Positions 47,143-56,063 of a stretch of DNA of 64,000 nucleotides are shown here, piece after piece; the first letter of the stretch is position 1, and every line of letters begins with the position of its first letter. Both the position numbers and the translations under genes were made by a program. Under the pieces are notes generated by a model, which was given only the letters and a program-made list of their open reading frames with translations, did not search any database and was not told the DNA's origin. The DNA is from an uncultured Bacteroidales bacterium (GTDB lineage: Bacteria > Bacteroidota > Bacteroidia > Bacteroidales > UBA932). The DNA is taken from positions 124,001-188,000 of the forward strand of contig CAMVKH010000002.1 in assembly GCA_947168065.1 (NCBI GenBank), in the 5' to 3' direction.

Positions 47143-47155
47143 CTTACATCGTCAT

Positions 47156-47181
47156 GCCCGGCTTAGGCCGGGCTTTTTTTT
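47156..47181 (+). terminator. Rho-independent terminator of the acyl-CoA ligase gene
   Basis: A 7-bp GC stem GCCCGGC-ttag-GCCGGGC is followed by eight T residues. The T-run overlaps the stop codon of the convergent unknown gene (47180-47182), leaving no spare bases between the two units. Confidence 0.9.
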
Positions 47182-47869
47182 ATGCTTTTTGGGAATGCTT
47201 CCTGCTGTTGTTCTGCCGATAACGCTTGTTGGCAGTTTCCAGGTAATATTTTAGATCGTCATTCTTCAAGATGGCATCCCGGAAGCGTTCGAACCACTCG
47301 GCAAAACTCTCCAGCGTCTCTCCCACGAAGAAATCCTCATCCAGTTCACGTTCATAAGTGCCACCGCCGGAGTTGCTGGCCGCCCAGCCGGAGCATACGT
47401 CGTCATAGAAACGATAGGGCTTCCCTTCTTCATTGAAGCGGATCTCCAGCCGGGTGCTGGTATCGTGTTCTTCGTCTCTTGTCCACCCCACGACGATATC
47501 TGCGTGACGGAACGCGAGGCCGTTCTCCTGGGCAAAGCGCTCCCCATAGCTGTCATACCATCCTCTGATGAGCACGTTCCTCTGCTGCAGCATGGCCTTC
47601 AACTTCGGCGTTACCGCAATGGACCGGAGGGTATAAGGGATCACTAAATACTTCAGGTTCGGGAATCCTTCCAGGAAACCGGCTTCCACCCCGGTAATTC
47701 CCTTGTCGAATTCCACTCCCACATATTCCTCCGTCCATCGGCGGCCCTTCCCCTGATCGTATTTGACATCCAGGTCCCTTTCACAAACCTTTCCTTCTCC
47801 GAGCACTTTCAGAGGCCGCCCCCAGGTGAAACTGTATTCGATTTTTGGGTTATATAACGAGAAATTCAT
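47180..47869 (-). CDS. hypothetical protein, last gene of the extended hut operon
   Basis: I do not recognise this 229-residue protein. It has no signal peptide or membrane helix. The middle holds a leucine-rich-repeat-like stretch (GFPNLKYLVIPYTLRSIAV), reminiscent of a BspA-type repeat, and the C-terminal part is rich in aromatic and acidic residues (DEDFFVGETLESFAEWFERF) with a basic tail. It is likely cytoplasmic. It lies 15 bases downstream of the arylsulfotransferase-like gene on the same strand, so it could be the end of that transcript. No function is proposed. Confidence 0.6.
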   Translation of the reverse strand: MNFSLYNPKIEYSFTWGRPLKVLGEGKVCERDLDVKYDQGKGRRWTEEYVGVEFDKGITGVEAGFLEGFPNLKYLVIPYTLRSIAVTPKLKAMLQQRNVLIRGWYDSYGERFAQENGLAFRHADIVVGWTRDEEHDTSTRLEIRFNEEGKPYRFYDDVCSGWAASNSGGGTYERELDEDFFVGETLESFAEWFERFRDAILKNDDLKYYLETANKRYRQNNSRKHSQKA

Positions 47870-47884
47870 GATAAGGAACTGTGT

Positions 47885-49300
47885 TTAATGCTTCACACAG
47901 CGATAGGAGGCGAGAATGCTGTTGAGGGGGTTGGCCGGGTCTTTCCAATGGAGGCTGAAGATGACATTGCCCGATGCGTCGGCCTCGGTGACCAGGCGGT
48001 GGGAAGGGTCTGCGTTACCGGGGATGCCCCAGCCGGCAATGATGTGGCCGTCGCTGAAGGTGAGGGCGCCACAAGCCCGGGAATAGTAGTCGTCATCCAT
48101 CAGTTTCCGGCTTCCGGAGACCGCGCCGGTCTGGAGGTCGACGTCCAATTGCAGGAGCGTCGTGGTGTTGGTCCCGTTGCCGTTGTTGAAGAGCGTGAGG
48201 CTGCTGTCGTCCGCATGCCAGCGGGCGTAGTGCTGGCCGTGGAAGTCGAAGTCCTGACCAGGTTTCCAGCCATTGACGGTCCAGAGGATCTCACCTGACT
48301 TGCGGTCGATTTTGGCCACGCTGCTGAGGTGCCGGAAAGAGCAGAGCAGGTGACCGTCGGGCAGCACGTCCACGGAGTTGATGTGGACATAATCTGCACC
48401 TGCAGCCTGCGCGAAGATGGGATCCTGCCACCCGGTCAGCTCCGGATAGTCGGTGCTCCACCAGTCGAAGACCACCCTGCCGCGCCGGACTTCCTGAATG
48501 TAGGCGGCATGGAGCGTCTCTCCGTCGACTTCGCGGTCGAGGTAGCTCAGCAGGATGTAGTGGTGGGGATTGAAGAAATAGAAGTCGTGACCGTCCGGCG
48601 GGAAGTCCTTCCTGACATGCCTGGCGGCTTCCAGGCGGATCTCGGCGATTGGGTTGTAATGCTCGTCGAGCAGGATGCGGACGCCCGGGTTGTGGCCGGC
48701 AAATACCCAGGACTCATACTTGGGATCGAGCGCATGGTAGCTGTAGTAAACCTTTCCGTCATCACCCACATGCTTCTGGAAATCCCACCAGCCGGTGTTG
48801 TCGTCGCTCCCGCTGATGGCGTGGGGTTCATAGCGGTAATAAAGCAGCCGGCCCTCGTTGTCGTATTTCTCGATCAGGCGGAGATAGACGAACGATAGGT
48901 AGAAGTCGCCGGGCGCGGTGGCCGTTCCCGTCGACACGGTCTCCGGCACCTGGGAATGGAGCGTACGCAGGAAGAGCGTCCCGCTTTCGCCCAGCATCGA
49001 CCATTCCAGGGTCAGGAACGCGTCCTTCGCGATCCGCTCCACGGGTACCTTCGCCTTGCCGTATTTCAGCGGCATGCCGTTGACGGAGAGGCGGGAGAAC
49101 AGCGCGTAGGAGGACACCTGCAATGTCGCCTCAAACTCGGTGGAGAGCGTCACCAGATCGATGGTGTCGCAGACGGTCCCGTCGGCAGTGTAGGACACAC
49201 CGTTGACCGTGATTTGAAAAGGGGTTGACGGAATGCCTTCGCAGGCGGCGATCAGAACCGCCAGGGCGGCCCAGACAAGCAAACTGAAGGATTTATTCAT
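47885..49300 (-). CDS. arylsulfotransferase (ASST) family lipoprotein
   Basis: A 471-residue exported protein from the ATG at 49300, with a lipoprotein signal (LAVLIAAC). An N-terminal immunoglobulin-like domain is followed by a beta-propeller whose blades carry the family pattern: HINSVDVLPDGHLLCSFRHL, VAKIDRKSGEILWTVNG, QHYARWHADDSSLTLFNNG. ASST enzymes move sulfate between phenolic compounds without PAPS, using a histidine intermediate. Candidate histidines are in HINSV, FRHLSS and GQHYARWH. Some family members are only propeller proteins, so catalysis is not certain. The start overlaps the small lipoprotein gene by eight bases. Confidence 0.78.
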   Translation of the reverse strand: MNKSFSLLVWAALAVLIAACEGIPSTPFQITVNGVSYTADGTVCDTIDLVTLSTEFEATLQVSSYALFSRLSVNGMPLKYGKAKVPVERIAKDAFLTLEWSMLGESGTLFLRTLHSQVPETVSTGTATAPGDFYLSFVYLRLIEKYDNEGRLLYYRYEPHAISGSDDNTGWWDFQKHVGDDGKVYYSYHALDPKYESWVFAGHNPGVRILLDEHYNPIAEIRLEAARHVRKDFPPDGHDFYFFNPHHYILLSYLDREVDGETLHAAYIQEVRRGRVVFDWWSTDYPELTGWQDPIFAQAAGADYVHINSVDVLPDGHLLCSFRHLSSVAKIDRKSGEILWTVNGWKPGQDFDFHGQHYARWHADDSSLTLFNNGNGTNTTTLLQLDVDLQTGAVSGSRKLMDDDYYSRACGALTFSDGHIIAGWGIPGNADPSHRLVTEADASGNVIFSLHWKDPANPLNSILASYRCVKH

Positions 49301-49553
49301 GATGGGCAGGGATATAGCGGAAGGAGACTTTGTATTGCGGCTCTCCGTCCCGGTTAGTGTAGAAATAGATTTCATCGACTTCGATGCGCTCCTCTTCGTG
49401 GAGCTGGTACAAGTCAGGAAAGTGCTCCTGAAGGATGGCCATCATCTGTTCATGGTCGGTGATGACGGTGGCGTCCCGCGGTATCATGGCTCCGCAGGAG
49501 GCCGCTGCGACCAGCAGCCATCCGGTCAGGAAGGAGGTCAGGATCTTTTTCAT
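49293..49553 (-). CDS. small lipoprotein of unknown function
   Basis: An 86-residue product from the ATG at 49553, which overlaps the hutI stop (ATGA). It begins MKKILTSFLTGWLLVAAASC, a clear lipoprotein signal, followed by an acidic helical part (DHEQMMAILQEHFPDLYQLHEEE) and beta strands (EIYFYTNRDGEPQYKVSFRYI). It has no recognised domain. It overlaps the ASST-like gene and may be an exported partner of it. The longer ORF in the track is not supported. Confidence 0.7.
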   Translation of the reverse strand: MKKILTSFLTGWLLVAAASCGAMIPRDATVITDHEQMMAILQEHFPDLYQLHEEERIEVDEIYFYTNRDGEPQYKVSFRYIPAHHE

Positions 49554-50773
49554 CGGATGGCTTTTCCTTGCAGGTACACTTGCCGGATATACGGCGTATG
49601 GTGGAGATAGGGGATTTTCGTCAGGTTCCAGCCAGGCTGGGTCAGGATGAGGTCGGCGCGCTTGCCGGCCGTGATGGAGCCGCACTGGTCGCTGACGCCC
49701 ATCGCGTAGGCGCTGTTGAGCGTTACGGCGTTGAAAGCCTGGGCCGGCGTGAGCCGCATGCGTATGCAGCCCAGAGCCCAGATCCAGCGCATGTCGCCCG
49801 CCGGCGAGGAACCGGGGTTGTAGTCGGAGGCCAGGGCAAGGCCCAGCCCGGCGGAGATATAGTCTTTCGCCGGACCGTCGGGAATGCGCAGGAAGAAGGC
49901 CGAACCGGGGAGGAAGGTCGGCATCGTCTCCGTGCCGCGCAACGCTTCGATTTCGGCCGCCCCCGATTTCTCCAGATGGTCGACCGACAGGGCGCCATAC
50001 TTGACGCCCACCTGCACGCCGCCGCTGACGGCCAGCTGATTGGCATGGATCTTCGGCCGCAGTCCGGCCCGCAGCCCGGCTTCCAGCACGCGGGCGGCAT
50101 CCTCGACCGTAAAGAAGCCCTGCTCGCAGAAGATGTCCACGAAATCAGCGTAGCGCGCTGCGTCCGGCATCATCCGGCAGACCGCGTCGACATACGCTTC
50201 GTGCGTATAGCCGCGTCCCACGGCATGCGCGCCCAGGAAGGTGCTGCGGATCAAGGCGGGGGAGGCCGCCTTGATGCGGTCGATCACCCGCAGCATTTTC
50301 AGCTCGTCCACCGGATTGAGGCCGTAGCCGCTCTTGATCTCGATGGCGCCGGTGCCTTGCGCGACCATTTCGTCCACCCGCTCCATGGACTGCCGGAAGA
50401 GTTCCTCTTCGGGCGTCTGGTGCAGCAGCGCGGCCGAATTGAGGATGCCGCCGCCGCGGGCGGCGATCTCCTCATAGCTGAGCCCGTTGATCTTGTCGAG
50501 AAATTCCCCGTCGCGGCAGCCGGCGTAGACGATGTGCGTATGGCTGTCGCAGAAAGCCGGCATCAGCAGGCCGCCGGCGCAGTCGACCGTCTCGTCGACG
50601 CCCTCCGGCAGCGGTTGGGAAGGACCGCCGAAGGCGGCAATCTGCCCATCGTCGGTCAGCAGCCAGGCGTCGGCCAGCGTGGCGACCTCGTCCATGGCAG
50701 CGCCTTCCTTGCGGCGGATGTCTGCGGGAACGATGCCCGCCAGCAGCCCGATGTTGCGGAACAGCCTTCTCAT
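49550..50773 (-). CDS. hutI: imidazolonepropionase
   Basis: The third enzyme of histidine breakdown, hydrolysing 4-imidazolone-5-propionate to N-formimino-L-glutamate. The 407-residue amidohydrolase has the metal motif FCDSHTHIVYAG, the substrate arginine region GCRDGEF, IEIKSGYGLN, the HANQLAVSGGVQ segment and ASDYNPGSSP with its catalytic aspartate. The C-terminal GSITAGKRADLIL closes the composite domain. It sits four bases downstream of hutH and overlaps the small lipoprotein gene, so it is an internal gene of the operon. Confidence 0.97.
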   Translation of the reverse strand: MRRLFRNIGLLAGIVPADIRRKEGAAMDEVATLADAWLLTDDGQIAAFGGPSQPLPEGVDETVDCAGGLLMPAFCDSHTHIVYAGCRDGEFLDKINGLSYEEIAARGGGILNSAALLHQTPEEELFRQSMERVDEMVAQGTGAIEIKSGYGLNPVDELKMLRVIDRIKAASPALIRSTFLGAHAVGRGYTHEAYVDAVCRMMPDAARYADFVDIFCEQGFFTVEDAARVLEAGLRAGLRPKIHANQLAVSGGVQVGVKYGALSVDHLEKSGAAEIEALRGTETMPTFLPGSAFFLRIPDGPAKDYISAGLGLALASDYNPGSSPAGDMRWIWALGCIRMRLTPAQAFNAVTLNSAYAMGVSDQCGSITAGKRADLILTQPGWNLTKIPYLHHTPYIRQVYLQGKAIR

Positions 50774-50777
50774 GACG

Positions 50778-52262
50778 CTAAATGTATTGTTTTTCCCGGA
50801 TGAATGCCGCAGAACGGATGATCAGCGGATGCATGTAAGTGTCGACGTCGAGGAAGGGGACAATCTTGCGGTAATCGGCGTGAATCTGCTCCAGCATCGG
50901 GGAACTGTGCGCCGGGCGGCGGAAATCCAGCGCCTGCGCGGCGTTGAACAACTCGATGGCCAGCACGGTCTCCACGTTGTCGATGATGCGCACCAGCTTC
51001 GTGGCGGAGTTGGACCCCATGCTCACGTGGTCTTCCTGTCCGTTGGACGAGGGTACGGAGTCGCAGGAGGCGGGCCAGCAGAGGCCTTTGTTCTGGCTCA
51101 CGATGGAAGCCGCCGTGTACTGCGGGATCATGAAACCGCTGTTGAGGCCCGGATTGGGGGCGAGGTAGCGCGGCAGGCCGCGGTAGCCGTGGATGAGCAG
51201 GTAGACGCGGCGCTCGGAGATGCTGGCCAGCTCCGACAGGGCGATGGCCAGGGTGTCCATCGGGATGGCGATGGGCTCGCCGTGGAAATTGCCGGCCGAG
51301 ATCACCATGTCCTCGTCGGGGAAGACGTTCGGATTGTCGGTGACGCCGTTGATTTCGTTTTCGAAGACCCACTTCACGTAGGTGATGTTGTCTTTCACGG
51401 CGCCGTGCACCTGCGGAATGCAGCGGAAGGAGTAGGGGTCCTGTACGTGTTCCTTGGGGCGGCGGATGAGTTCGCTGCCATCCAGGATATGCAGGAAGCG
51501 CTCCGCGGTGGACAGCTGTCCCCGGTGCGGGCGGATGCGGTGGCTCAGGGGCAGGAAGGGCTCGATACGGCCGTCATAGGCCTCGAGCGACATGGCGCCG
51601 ATCAGGTCGGCCCATTTCGAGAGGCGGCGGGCCTGGATGAGCGACCACACGGCGTGTGCGCTCATGAACTGGGTGCCGTTGAGCAGGGCCAGGCCTTCCT
51701 TCGACTGGAGCCGGATGGGCTCCCAGCCCAATTCTTTCCAGACTTCCGCGGCGGGGCGTACCTGCCCTTTGTAGCGGACTTCGCCCATGCCGATGAGGGG
51801 AAGGCTGAGGTGGGCGAGGGGCGCGAGGTCGCCGGAGGCGCCGAGCGAGCCCTGCTGGTACACCACAGGCAGGATGTCGTGGTTGAACATGTCGATGAGA
51901 CGCTGCACGGTGACGAGCTGGGCGCCGGAGTGGCCATAGGAGAGGCTCTGCGCCTTGAGCAGGAGCATCAGGCGGATGATTTCGGGGCGGACTTCGTCGC
52001 CGGTGCCGCAGGCGTGCGACATGACGAGGTTGTGCTGGAGCTGCGACAGGTCTTCGGCCGGGATCGTCACGTTGTAGAGGGAACCGAAGCCGGTGGTGAT
52101 GCCGTAGACCGGGCGGTCGAGGTCTTCCATCTTGGTGTCGAGGTAGTGGCGGCATTTTTCGATGGCCGCTACGGCCTCTTCCGACAGCGCCAGCTTTTCG
52201 CCGCTCTCGACGATCTGCTGCAATCGCTCCAACGTCAAATGATCATGAGATATGTAATGCAT
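50778..52262 (-). CDS. hutH: histidine ammonia-lyase
   Basis: This enzyme removes ammonia from histidine to give urocanate. The 494-residue protein carries the Ala-Ser-Gly that forms the MIO prosthetic group at residues 142-144 (GSLGASGDLAPLAH), the same numbering as classical bacterial HutH. The early tyrosine is in VYGITTGFGSL, and other family motifs are QHNLVMSHACGTGDEV and SMGSNSATK. It shares one base with hutU upstream and is four bases from hutI. Confidence 0.98.
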   Translation of the reverse strand: MHYISHDHLTLERLQQIVESGEKLALSEEAVAAIEKCRHYLDTKMEDLDRPVYGITTGFGSLYNVTIPAEDLSQLQHNLVMSHACGTGDEVRPEIIRLMLLLKAQSLSYGHSGAQLVTVQRLIDMFNHDILPVVYQQGSLGASGDLAPLAHLSLPLIGMGEVRYKGQVRPAAEVWKELGWEPIRLQSKEGLALLNGTQFMSAHAVWSLIQARRLSKWADLIGAMSLEAYDGRIEPFLPLSHRIRPHRGQLSTAERFLHILDGSELIRRPKEHVQDPYSFRCIPQVHGAVKDNITYVKWVFENEINGVTDNPNVFPDEDMVISAGNFHGEPIAIPMDTLAIALSELASISERRVYLLIHGYRGLPRYLAPNPGLNSGFMIPQYTAASIVSQNKGLCWPASCDSVPSSNGQEDHVSMGSNSATKLVRIIDNVETVLAIELFNAAQALDFRRPAHSSPMLEQIHADYRKIVPFLDVDTYMHPLIIRSAAFIREKQYI

Positions 52263-54274
52263 TATAATACAGATTTAATCAGTTCTTCGTCAGCGATATT
52301 CGGTAAAGTTACGCGGAGGCCGGGCGTGCGGGACATTTCGCGTTCAATGGCGAAGCGGGCGCCTTCGTTCCGGGCCCAGCTGCGGCGGGCGATGCCGTTG
52401 TTGACGTCCCAGAAGAGCATTTCGCGGATGTGGCGGGCGGAGTCGTCCGACCCGTCGATCACCATGCCGAAACCTCCGTTGATCACTTCGCCCCAGCCGA
52501 CGCCGCCGCCGTTGTGGATCGAGACCCAGGTGGCGCCGCGGAAACCGTCGCCGATGACGTTCTGGACGGCCATGTCGGCGCAGAACTGGGAGCCGTCATA
52601 GATGTTGGACGTCTCGCGGAACGGACTGTCGGTGCCGGAGACGTCGTGGTGGTCACGGCCGAGGACGACGGGACCCTTGAGGCGCCCGCTGCGGATCGCT
52701 TCGTTGAAGGCCAGGGCGATCTTCGTGCGTCCTTCGCAGTCGGCGTAGAGGATGCGTGCCTGGGAACCCACGACGAGGTGGTTGCGGCCGGCCTCGTCGA
52801 TCCAGCGGATGTTGTCGCGCATCTGGCCGGCAATCTCTTCCGGCGCCGTGGCGGCGATCTCGCCCAGCACCTGCATGGCGAGCCGGTCGGTCAGCGCGAG
52901 GTCGTCCGGATCCTCGCTGAGGCAGACCCAGCGGAACGGACCGAAGCCGTAATCGAAATACATCGGGCCCATGATGTCCTGAACGTAGCTCGGGTAGCGG
53001 AAGCGGCCGTCGGGCAGCAGGATGTCGGCGCCGGCGCGGGAACTCTCCAGCAGGAAGGCGTTGCCGTAGTCGAAGAAGTACATACCTTTCGCCGTCAGCC
53101 GGTTAACGGCAGCGACATGCCGGCGCAGCGATGCCTGGACGGCCTCCTTGAACTTTGCGGGATCCTCCGCCATCATCTTCTTGGATTCTTCGAGACTGTA
53201 ACCGGCCGGATAATAACCGCCTGCCCAGGGATTGTGCAGCGAAGTCTGGTCGGAGCCGAGGTCCACAGGGACGTTCTCGTCCGCGAGACGCTCCCACAAG
53301 TCGACGACGTTGCCGACATAGGCGAGGGAGACCACCTCCTTCCCGGCGACGGCCTTCCGGATACGCGGAATCAGCTCATCGAGGTCGCGGTGCAGTTCAT
53401 CCACCCAGCCCTGTTCATAGCGTTTTTCAGCGGCTTTGGGGTTGATTTCGGCCGTCACGCTTACCACGCCGGCGATGTTGCCGGCCTTGGGCTGTGCGCC
53501 CGACATGCCGCCCAGGCCCGCCGTTACGAAGAGCAGGCCGCCGCGGTCGTCGGTGTCCGCAGCGCCGCGCTTCCGCAACTGCTTGCGGGCCGCGTTCATC
53601 ACGGTGATGGTTGTGCCGTGGACGATGCCCTGGGGACCGATATACATGTAGGAGCCGGCCGTCATCTGTCCGTACTGGCTGACGCCCAGGGCGTTCATGC
53701 GCTCCCAGTCGTCGGGCCTGGAATAGTTCGGGATGACCATGCCGTTAGTGACGATGACGCGCGGCGCATCCTTGTGGCTCGGGAAGAGACCGAGGGGATG
53801 GCCAGAATACATGACGAGCGTCTGCTCGTCGGTCATGGTGGCCAGATACTGCATGACCAGGCGGTACTGGGCCCAGTTCTGGAAGATGGCGCCGTTGCCG
53901 CCGTAGATGATGAGTTCGTGCGGATGCTGCGCCACGCGCGGATCCAGGTTGTTCTGGATCATGGCCATGATGCCGGCCGCCTGGCGGCTCTTCGCAGGGT
54001 ATTCGTCCACGGGCCGGGCGTACATCTCATACGACGGGCGGAAACGGTACATATAGATGCGGCCGTAGTTCCGGAGTTCTTCGGCAAATTCCTTCGCGAG
54101 GGCAGCGTGGTGGCGTTCGGGGAAATAACGCAGGGCGTTCTTGAGCGCCAGCACCTTCTGTTCCGGCGTCAGGATGTCCTTGCGTTTCGGAGCATGGTTG
54201 ATGGCCGGATCGTAGGCTTTGGCCTCCGGCAGTTCAGCCGGGATGCCCGCCAGAATTTCTTCTTGGAAAGTCAT
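52262..54274 (-). CDS. hutU: urocanate hydratase (long form)
   Basis: The enzyme hydrates urocanate to imidazolonepropionate with NAD as an electrophile. The protein is of the long type (670 residues), not the 555-residue proteobacterial type. Motifs include ELIIYGGNGAIFQNWAQYR, TAGLGGMSGAQPKA, DQTSLHNPWAGGYYPAGY and SIHNGGGVGWGEVINGGFG. I prefer the ATG at 54274 (MTFQEEILAGIPAELP); the ATG at 54286 in the ORF track lies within a repeat. The gene precedes hutH and follows ftcD. Confidence 0.96.
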   Translation of the reverse strand: MTFQEEILAGIPAELPEAKAYDPAINHAPKRKDILTPEQKVLALKNALRYFPERHHAALAKEFAEELRNYGRIYMYRFRPSYEMYARPVDEYPAKSRQAAGIMAMIQNNLDPRVAQHPHELIIYGGNGAIFQNWAQYRLVMQYLATMTDEQTLVMYSGHPLGLFPSHKDAPRVIVTNGMVIPNYSRPDDWERMNALGVSQYGQMTAGSYMYIGPQGIVHGTTITVMNAARKQLRKRGAADTDDRGGLLFVTAGLGGMSGAQPKAGNIAGVVSVTAEINPKAAEKRYEQGWVDELHRDLDELIPRIRKAVAGKEVVSLAYVGNVVDLWERLADENVPVDLGSDQTSLHNPWAGGYYPAGYSLEESKKMMAEDPAKFKEAVQASLRRHVAAVNRLTAKGMYFFDYGNAFLLESSRAGADILLPDGRFRYPSYVQDIMGPMYFDYGFGPFRWVCLSEDPDDLALTDRLAMQVLGEIAATAPEEIAGQMRDNIRWIDEAGRNHLVVGSQARILYADCEGRTKIALAFNEAIRSGRLKGPVVLGRDHHDVSGTDSPFRETSNIYDGSQFCADMAVQNVIGDGFRGATWVSIHNGGGVGWGEVINGGFGMVIDGSDDSARHIREMLFWDVNNGIARRSWARNEGARFAIEREMSRTPGLRVTLPNIADEELIKSVL

Positions 54275-54283
54275 AATAGCTTT

Positions 54284-54314
54284 CATGCTGAGCGAAGCGA
54301 AGAATCTGTCATCC
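54284..54314. repeat. dispersed repeat unit, GCGAAGCGAAG type
   Basis: The ftcD-hutU junction contains catgctgagcgaagcgaaga followed by atctgtcatcc. Its first part is a common Bacteroidales intergenic repeat, related to the half unit cgcttcgcccggaatgac near 10401. It covers the end of ftcD and the alternative hutU start. Confidence 0.45.
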
Positions 54315-56018
54315 GTTGATGTGTCCGTTCACGGCGTCGAGCACCAGCTGTTCAAGCGCCTCGGCTTCCAGAAGCACTTTGGCGGCCCGTTCAATCAGCG
54401 GTTGTGCGGGCGCGGGGTCTTTCAGGCCGGATGCGTTGATACGTACGTTGAGTTCGGCGCCGCGGCAGGCGGCACGCGCGGCGAGGGCGGCGACACCCGC
54501 GTCGGAGGCGGACGCCGGATTGCCCTTCTGCGCCATTTCCAGCGCCAGCGGCAGGGTCTTCAGCGCAGCCTCCATGGTCTTCAGCGGCACGGAGGCCGCG
54601 TAAAGCGTGGCTTCCTCGATGGCGGCGGCACGGGCGGCCTTCTCCTCGTCGGTGCCCTTGGGCATGCCTAGGCAGGCCATGATCCTGTCGAACGCGGCGG
54701 TGTCTTCGTCCACGAGGTCGAGCAGTTCCTGCATCAGGATCTGCCCCTGTTCCGCCACGTCGGAAAACTCTTTCCAGCGCTCGTCCCAGCCCCGTTTGTG
54801 GGACGAGAGATTGGCGACCATCGTACCGAGGGCAGCCGCCAGGGCGCCCATGTAGGCGGAGATGGAACCGCCGCCCGGTGCGGGGGATTCGGAGGCCGTC
54901 TCGCGGGCGAAGCCTTCGGCCGTCATCCGCACGAGGCGGTGCTTGCGGGCTTCTTCCTCCTCGTCCTGCATCAGGAATTCGATGACTTTCTCTTTGGGAT
55001 CGAACGGCTTCAGGTCGTCGAGCGACATGGACTTGACGGCGATTTTCAGGATCTCGCTCTCGTCGATGCCGAGCGAACGCTGTTGTTTCTCCAGATAGAA
55101 TCTGCCGGCTTCGAGCAGCACGCGCTTGGGCACCAGTCCCACGATCTCGGCGCCCGTTACGCGCAGGCCGCGTGCGGCAGCCGCGCGGGACACCTCTTCA
55201 TAGGCCACGTGCAGCGGCGTGGCGTCAATATCCGTGATGTTCATGGACACCTGGGCGATGCCGTATTCGTCAATGTACCAGCCGATGGCCTTGCATCCCT
55301 TGAGGGTGCCGGGAATCCAGATCTGCTCGCCTTTCTCATCCTTGAGCAGCTTGCCGGTCAGGGAGCCGCCTTCGCGGGCCTTGCGGCCCTTTTCGCGTAC
55401 GTCGAAAGCAATGGCCATGGCACGGCGGGTGGAGGTGGTGTTGAGGTTGTAGTTCACCGCCACCAGGAAGTTGCGCGCCCCTACGTTCGAGGCGCCGCAG
55501 CGGGCCACGGTGTCGTTATAGCTGTCGGGACCGAAATCAGGCCGGCGGGCCGGGTCGGCTATCTTCTCGGGCAGGGCTTCGTATTCGCCGGCGCGGCAGA
55601 CCGCCAGGTTCTTGCGCTCGGGCTTGAAGGCGGAAGCTTCGTAGCAGTAGCAGGGGATGCCCAGCTCTTCATACATTCGCTTCGCCAGGTCGCGGGCCAG
55701 GGTGGCGCACTCCTCGAGCGTGATGCCCGCAACGGGGATGAGCGGCAGCACGTCGGTCGCACCCGAGCGGGGATGGGCGCCGTGGTGCTTGCGCATGTCG
55801 ATGAGTTCCTGCGCTTTGGCCGCGCCGCGGAAAGCTGCTTCGCAGACAGGAGCCGGTTCGCCCACGAAAGTCACGACCGTGCGGTTTGTGGCCTCGCCGG
55901 GATCCACGTCGAGCACCTTCACCCCCTCGACGGAGGCGATGGCCGCCACGATGTTGTCAATCACTGATCTATCGCGCCCTTCACTGTAGTTGGGGACGCA
56001 TTCTACGATTTGTTTCAT
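54309..56018 (-). CDS. ftcD: bifunctional glutamate formimidoyltransferase/formimidotetrahydrofolate cyclodeaminase
   Basis: A 569-residue fusion. The first part (about 1-330) is the formiminotransferase: MKQIVECVPNYSEGRD at the start, HHGAHPRSGATDVLP with the catalytic histidine, and GTLKGCKAIGWYI. The second (about 370-565) is the cyclodeaminase: ASESPAPGGGSISAYMGALA. Together they move the formimino group of formiminoglutamate to tetrahydrofolate, releasing glutamate and ammonia and leaving methenyl-THF. The fused form matches the eukaryotic and Bacteroidetes arrangement. It is the second gene of the hut operon, after the dcu-type carrier. Confidence 0.96.
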   Translation of the reverse strand: MKQIVECVPNYSEGRDRSVIDNIVAAIASVEGVKVLDVDPGEATNRTVVTFVGEPAPVCEAAFRGAAKAQELIDMRKHHGAHPRSGATDVLPLIPVAGITLEECATLARDLAKRMYEELGIPCYCYEASAFKPERKNLAVCRAGEYEALPEKIADPARRPDFGPDSYNDTVARCGASNVGARNFLVAVNYNLNTTSTRRAMAIAFDVREKGRKAREGGSLTGKLLKDEKGEQIWIPGTLKGCKAIGWYIDEYGIAQVSMNITDIDATPLHVAYEEVSRAAAARGLRVTGAEIVGLVPKRVLLEAGRFYLEKQQRSLGIDESEILKIAVKSMSLDDLKPFDPKEKVIEFLMQDEEEEARKHRLVRMTAEGFARETASESPAPGGGSISAYMGALAAALGTMVANLSSHKRGWDERWKEFSDVAEQGQILMQELLDLVDEDTAAFDRIMACLGMPKGTDEEKAARAAAIEEATLYAASVPLKTMEAALKTLPLALEMAQKGNPASASDAGVAALAARAACRGAELNVRINASGLKDPAPAQPLIERAAKVLLEAEALEQLVLDAVNGHING

Positions 56019-56063
56019 AAGATAGTATTTCTATGGATTATAACGATTATCAGTATTTTCCGC

